From Mobilitalea sp. (lineage in GTDB: Bacteria > Bacillota_A > Clostridia > Lachnospirales > Lachnospiraceae): a stretch of 10,569 nucleotides of DNA. A program made the translations under genes and the position numbers. The stretch spans positions 1 to 10,569 of the forward strand of contig JARKQP010000494.1 of the NCBI GenBank assembly GCA_029974875.1. The letters run 5' to 3'. Below are positions 8,287-10,569 of this stretch, piece after piece; the first letter of the stretch is position 1, and each line of letters opens with the position of its first letter. Under the pieces are notes generated by a model. The model was not told the DNA's origin and ran no database searches. It saw only the letters and a list, made by a program, of their open reading frames with translations.

Positions 8287-8793
8287 ATGAAAAGGATTAC
8301 AGTAAGTATTGTATTCTTGGCAGCTGTGTCATTTATGTTAGCAGCCTGCCATTTGGTGAAAGCAGAGGAGGATCCGGAAATTGACCTGCATTTTAGTGCA
8401 TCGGACCTGGAGGATGAAGAATATGAATCGATAGGGACTACGGAGCTGGAAAACCCTACAAAGGCCGATTTTAAAAATATAGAGTTTACATTAGATGTAA
8501 GGCATTCTGATGAAATTACCAACAGGAACATCATGATACCGGAGGTTAAGCTGGCGGCAAATTCTTATGATAAGGAAAGATATTGGTTTGGCAGATCCTA
8601 CCGTCAGGATAACCCACAGGAGAATTTTGCCCAGTACAGCTATAGCTTTGTGCTTTATACCCAGGGCTTGGATGAGCAAGGAATCAGGGACATATTTAAA
8701 GCAAAGGATGTGAGGATATCCTGGGTTGACGAGGATGACAGGTATGAGGAACAGGTGTTTAATCTGGGCGATATCCTTGAATTTGAGGAATAG
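8287..8793 (+). CDS. Small predicted lipoprotein of unrecognised family
   Basis: A 168-residue protein starting at ATG 8287, with AAGGGG (8275-8280) six bases upstream. The N-terminus is a lipoprotein signal: KR, a hydrophobic stretch, and the lipobox LAAC with the cysteine at position 21. Lipid attachment would anchor it to the outer face of the membrane. The mature part is strongly acidic (many D and E) and probably beta-rich. It includes FKNIEFTLDVRH, a Tyr/Phe-rich stretch with YWFGRSY and YSYSFVLYTQG, and a C-terminal DVRISWVDEDD. I do not recognise a family. The tail reads as a single folded domain of about 130 residues. It stands alone behind the prmA terminator, 137 bases before the next gene, and no clear promoter was found. 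Function cannot be inferred. Confidence 0.85.
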   Translation: MKRITVSIVFLAAVSFMLAACHLVKAEEDPEIDLHFSASDLEDEEYESIGTTELENPTKADFKNIEFTLDVRHSDEITNRNIMIPEVKLAANSYDKERYWFGRSYRQDNPQENFAQYSYSFVLYTQGLDEQGIRDIFKAKDVRISWVDEDDRYEEQVFNLGDILEFEE

Positions 8794-8930
8794 CCAATCC
8801 AAAGCGTAACCCTGATATAAGGTATCTCAAGTGCGGGGGATATATAGGTTTTCAGATAATCAGGCAGGTACATTGTTCCTAATGAAATCCGGTGTGATCC
8901 GCTGTTAAGGAATGTAAGGAGGAAATACCC

Positions 8931-9275
8931 ATGGCAAAATATGAGAAGGCGATTACAGGTAACTTTGAAGAGGTTCTCCGGCAGCTCGACAGAGATATCA
9001 GTGATAGCGGAATATCCATGCAATTGGTGGATGAAAGTAATTATTTCTATGATGATGTAAATATTGCAGTCCGTGTATATGATAAGTATTTTATGAGAAA
9101 TGGAAACAGGGCAAGCCTAAGCCTTACGGTAGTAGGGAATGGCAGCACCATATTTATATCTGCAATCGGTGCCGGAGGCGGGCAGGGCGTATTTTTTAAT
9201 TTCAGCCTTGGAGCGGAAGAGGAAATGGTTGTGACTGTGCAGGAGAGTGTGGAACGGATTTTGAACAGAAGATAA
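8931..9275 (+). CDS. Probable DUF6054-family protein
   Basis: A 114-residue protein without signal peptide or membrane segments. It opens MAKYEKAITGNFEEVLRQL and has a strand-rich centre including NIAVRVYDKYF and ASLSLTVVGNGSTIFISAI. The segment GGGQGVFFNFSLG (about 84-96) precedes a helix-forming C-terminus. This order of elements resembles what I recall of DUF6054 proteins from Firmicutes, which have no assigned function; the assignment is from memory. The start is well supported by AAGGAGG (8916-8922), eight bases upstream. A strong terminator-like hairpin at 9412-9464 lies about 140 bases after its stop. It may share a transcript with the lipoprotein gene upstream, as I see no convincing terminator between them. 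Confidence 0.85.
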   Translation: MAKYEKAITGNFEEVLRQLDRDISDSGISMQLVDESNYFYDDVNIAVRVYDKYFMRNGNRASLSLTVVGNGSTIFISAIGAGGGQGVFFNFSLGAEEEMVVTVQESVERILNRR

Positions 9276-9411
9276 GAGGAAGATAAAGGAAGAGCAAAGA
9301 TAAAGGTACAGGCAAACAGCCTGACCAAATACGTTACCTTTAAGGTGGCAAAGAAGTAGAAGCTAAGGCTATATCCCGGAAGCAAAATAACAGGCAGATC
9401 CGGAAACCTGG

Positions 9412-9467
9412 AAAACCACAGTACAATTTCCTACGGATAAAGAGGAATGCGTACGGTGGTTTTTCTT
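9412..9467 (+). terminator. Strong terminator-like hairpin downstream of the DUF6054 gene
   Basis: AAAACCAC (9412-9419) pairs with GTGGTTTT (9456-9463). After one mismatch GTAC (9421-9424) pairs with GTAC (9451-9454), and a further inner TTCCT/AGGAA stem is possible. The run TTTTTCTT (9460-9467) provides the U-tract, and the A-run on the left arm means it could also act on a minus-strand transcript. Confidence 0.75.
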
Positions 9468-9664
9468 AGCCTAATTAAGGCGGAAGTGAAATTATATGAA
9501 TAAGGAATTTACCAAAGGGAAAATAAGTGTTACTATTAATTGGGAATAATCAATGAAACCTAGGAAGAAGCTTTACTGCCATATTCCGACTGTCATAGGA
9601 AGGGAAGCCTATGGGTTGGCAAATAAATATATGGACAGGATATGGCATTTTACAATTATGTTTG

Positions 9665-9681
9665 TGCTGCCTACGGCAGCA
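9665..9681 (+). other. Compact perfect hairpin upstream of the ABC ATPase gene
   Basis: TGCTGCC (9665-9671), loop TAC, and GGCAGCA (9675-9681) form a 7 bp GC-rich stem, extended by one wobble pair. There is no U-run on either strand, so it is not a terminator. It lies about 100 bases before the ABC gene and may be a leader structure. Confidence 0.4.
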
Positions 9682-9774
9682 TGTCGGGAAGGTTGAAAGA
9701 AATAAAGTTAATGGACGAAGGGGGGATCGGGTCCATGCCGGCACTTTTATGGCAATTTGCGCGGTATAAGGGCA

Positions 9775-9794
9775 ATGCCCATGATGATGGGCAT
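9775..9794 (+). promoter_or_regulatory. Hairpin over the start codons of the ABC ATPase gene
   Basis: ATGCCCAT (9775-9782) and ATGGGCAT (9787-9794) are perfect 8 bp inverted repeats around a GATG loop. In-frame ATGs lie at 9775, 9781, 9784, 9787 and 9793, all inside this structure. The likely ribosome binding site AAGGG (9768-9772) lies just outside the stem. Folding would hide the start codons, so it may limit translation initiation. Confidence 0.5.
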
Positions 9795-10569
9795 GGACAT
9801 AATGATGGATGAAAAATTGATCAGCTTACATAATGTATCAAAAAGCTTTAACCGGAACCAGGTTCTGGACAATATCAATTTAACAGTACATAAAGGGCAG
9901 TCGGTTGCCCTGCTTGGAAACAATGGCAGCGGGAAAAGCACCTTGTTGAAGATAATCTGTGGCTTAACAAATGCCACCTCAGGAGAAATCAAATATGCAA
10001 GAAAGCTAAAATTCAATTATGTACCGGAGAACTTTCCTAAAATGGGCATTACTGCGAAGCAGTATTTGACCCATATGGGCTTAATCGAAGGGATATCAAA
10101 GGACGTACTGCATGAAAGGATGCCGGAGCTGCTACAGTGCTTTTTTATGGAGCATATGGCAGATACCCAAATGAAAAACCTGTCAAAGGGCAGCCTGCAA
10201 AAGGTTGCCGTCATCCAGGCCTTGTTATCTGGGCCGGATATATTGTTATTGGATGAACCCTTGTCCGGCCAGGATATACAGTCGCAGAGGAGGTTTATCC
10301 AGCTGGTAAATGAATTAAACAGGCAAGGGGGCACTATTATCATGTCTTGTCATGAGATGTTTCTTGTGAATCAGATTTCCGATACGGCTTATGAAATAAA
10401 AAATCAGAAGCTGGAGCCTTTTACCATTAATAGGACTTCAGATGATAACTGCGATATCCTATACTTTGAGAAGCCTTCGAAGGAAATAGGCCTCCGCCCT
10501 GATATCATAGGGAGGGTGCAAAAGCTGGATGATATCCAGGAGGGTATAAGAATGGTTGTACTCAGGGAG
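9781..10569 (+). CDS. ABC transporter ATP-binding protein, 3' end outside the window
   Basis: An ATPase subunit of an ABC transporter, open at the window edge after 263 codons. Counting from ATG 9781, Walker A is GNNGSGKS (46-53) and the signature is NLSKGSLQKV (133-142), a variant seen in BcrA-like exporters instead of LSGGQ. Walker B with the catalytic glutamate is ILLLDEP (154-160), and the switch histidine is in MSCHE (H191). The segment after about 205 is beyond the ATPase core and unlike a simple short ABC subunit. AAGGG (9768-9772) lies eight bases before ATG 9781; ATG 9793, 9802 and 9805 are possible alternatives. The start region lies in a perfect hairpin. A permease gene would be expected downstream, outside the window. 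The substrate cannot be told; a role in peptide or drug export is only an analogy with BcrA-type proteins. Confidence 0.92.
   Translation, partial: MMMGMDIMMDEKLISLHNVSKSFNRNQVLDNINLTVHKGQSVALLGNNGSGKSTLLKIICGLTNATSGEIKYARKLKFNYVPENFPKMGITAKQYLTHMGLIEGISKDVLHERMPELLQCFFMEHMADTQMKNLSKGSLQKVAVIQALLSGPDILLLDEPLSGQDIQSQRRFIQLVNELNRQGGTIIMSCHEMFLVNQISDTAYEIKNQKLEPFTINRTSDDNCDILYFEKPSKEIGLRPDIIGRVQKLDDIQEGIRMVVLRE

Larger units (their letters stand above)
9276..9780 (+). other. Gene-poor stretch with one terminator and tiny ORFs
   Basis: About 505 bases with no ORF that I can assign. It contains the terminator at 9412-9464, a 17-codon ORF (9496-9549), a 47-codon ORF (9553-9696), a 56-codon ORF (9642-9812) running into the start of the ABC gene, and a compact hairpin at 9665-9681. 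None of the small ORFs has both a good ribosome binding site and a recognisable product. The stretch may be a mix of leader sequence and gene remnants. No direct repeats or insertion-sequence ends were seen. Confidence 0.5.

Noticed and set aside
9385..9472. Protein-like reading frame beginning ADPETWKTTVQF over the 9412-9464 hairpin
   Set aside because: It is only about 27 codons, follows a stop codon, has no start or ribosome binding site, and its sequence is explained by the terminator stem.
9553..9812. Small ORFs 9553-9696 (47 codons) and 9642-9812 (56 codons) as genes
   Set aside because: They overlap each other, have weak or badly spaced ribosome binding sites, and match no family I recognise; kept only as part of the gene-poor stretch.
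9747..10343. Minus-strand ORFs of 89 and 108 codons opposite the ABC ATPase
   Set aside because: The + strand frame has clear Walker A, signature, Walker B and H-loop motifs, so these are shadows.

Overview
The window looks like the heat-shock chaperone locus of a low-GC Gram-positive bacterium of the class Clostridia. The best guess is a Lachnospiraceae-type organism, judging from gene order, strong AAGGAGG-type ribosome binding sites, a CIRCE operator and protein style; the species cannot be named from sequence alone. All supported genes lie on the + strand.

Bases 1-1353 carry hemW, a radical-SAM heme chaperone. An in-frame TGA (1279-1281) cuts its reading frame just before the conserved C-terminal tail. 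The tail is still readable as 23 in-frame codons up to a TAA at 1351-1353. Bases 1354-1560 hold an RNA-structure-rich spacer with two overlapping terminator-like hairpins that share one arm.

Bases 1579-8158 are the HrcA/CIRCE heat-shock cluster: promoter, CIRCE operator, hrcA (repressor), grpE (nucleotide exchange factor), dnaK (Hsp70), dnaJ (Hsp40), then prmA (ribosomal protein L11 methyltransferase). HrcA should bind CIRCE and repress the cluster, and DnaK with DnaJ and GrpE forms the refolding machine. The cluster is subdivided. The 414-base dnaK-dnaJ gap holds five tandem AT-rich hairpin repeats, a GC-rich hairpin, a good sigma-A-type promoter and a long leader hairpin. A terminator-like hairpin lies between dnaJ and prmA, with a possible leader ORF starting in its loop. 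A clear intrinsic terminator follows prmA. The rRNA methyltransferase gene rsmE, which often follows prmA in Firmicutes, is not here.

Bases 8159-10569 are accessory: an unrecognised small lipoprotein, a probable DUF6054-family protein, a 505-base gene-poor stretch with one strong terminator and a few tiny ORFs, and the first 263 codons of an ABC transporter ATPase that runs off the window. A perfect hairpin covers the ATP-binding gene's cluster of start codons.

Most of the window is a standard conserved chaperone operon, and I see no evidence for a wholly new system. The observations most worth checking are the hemW stop codon, the tandem hairpin repeats before dnaJ, and the terminator/leader-ORF arrangement before prmA.
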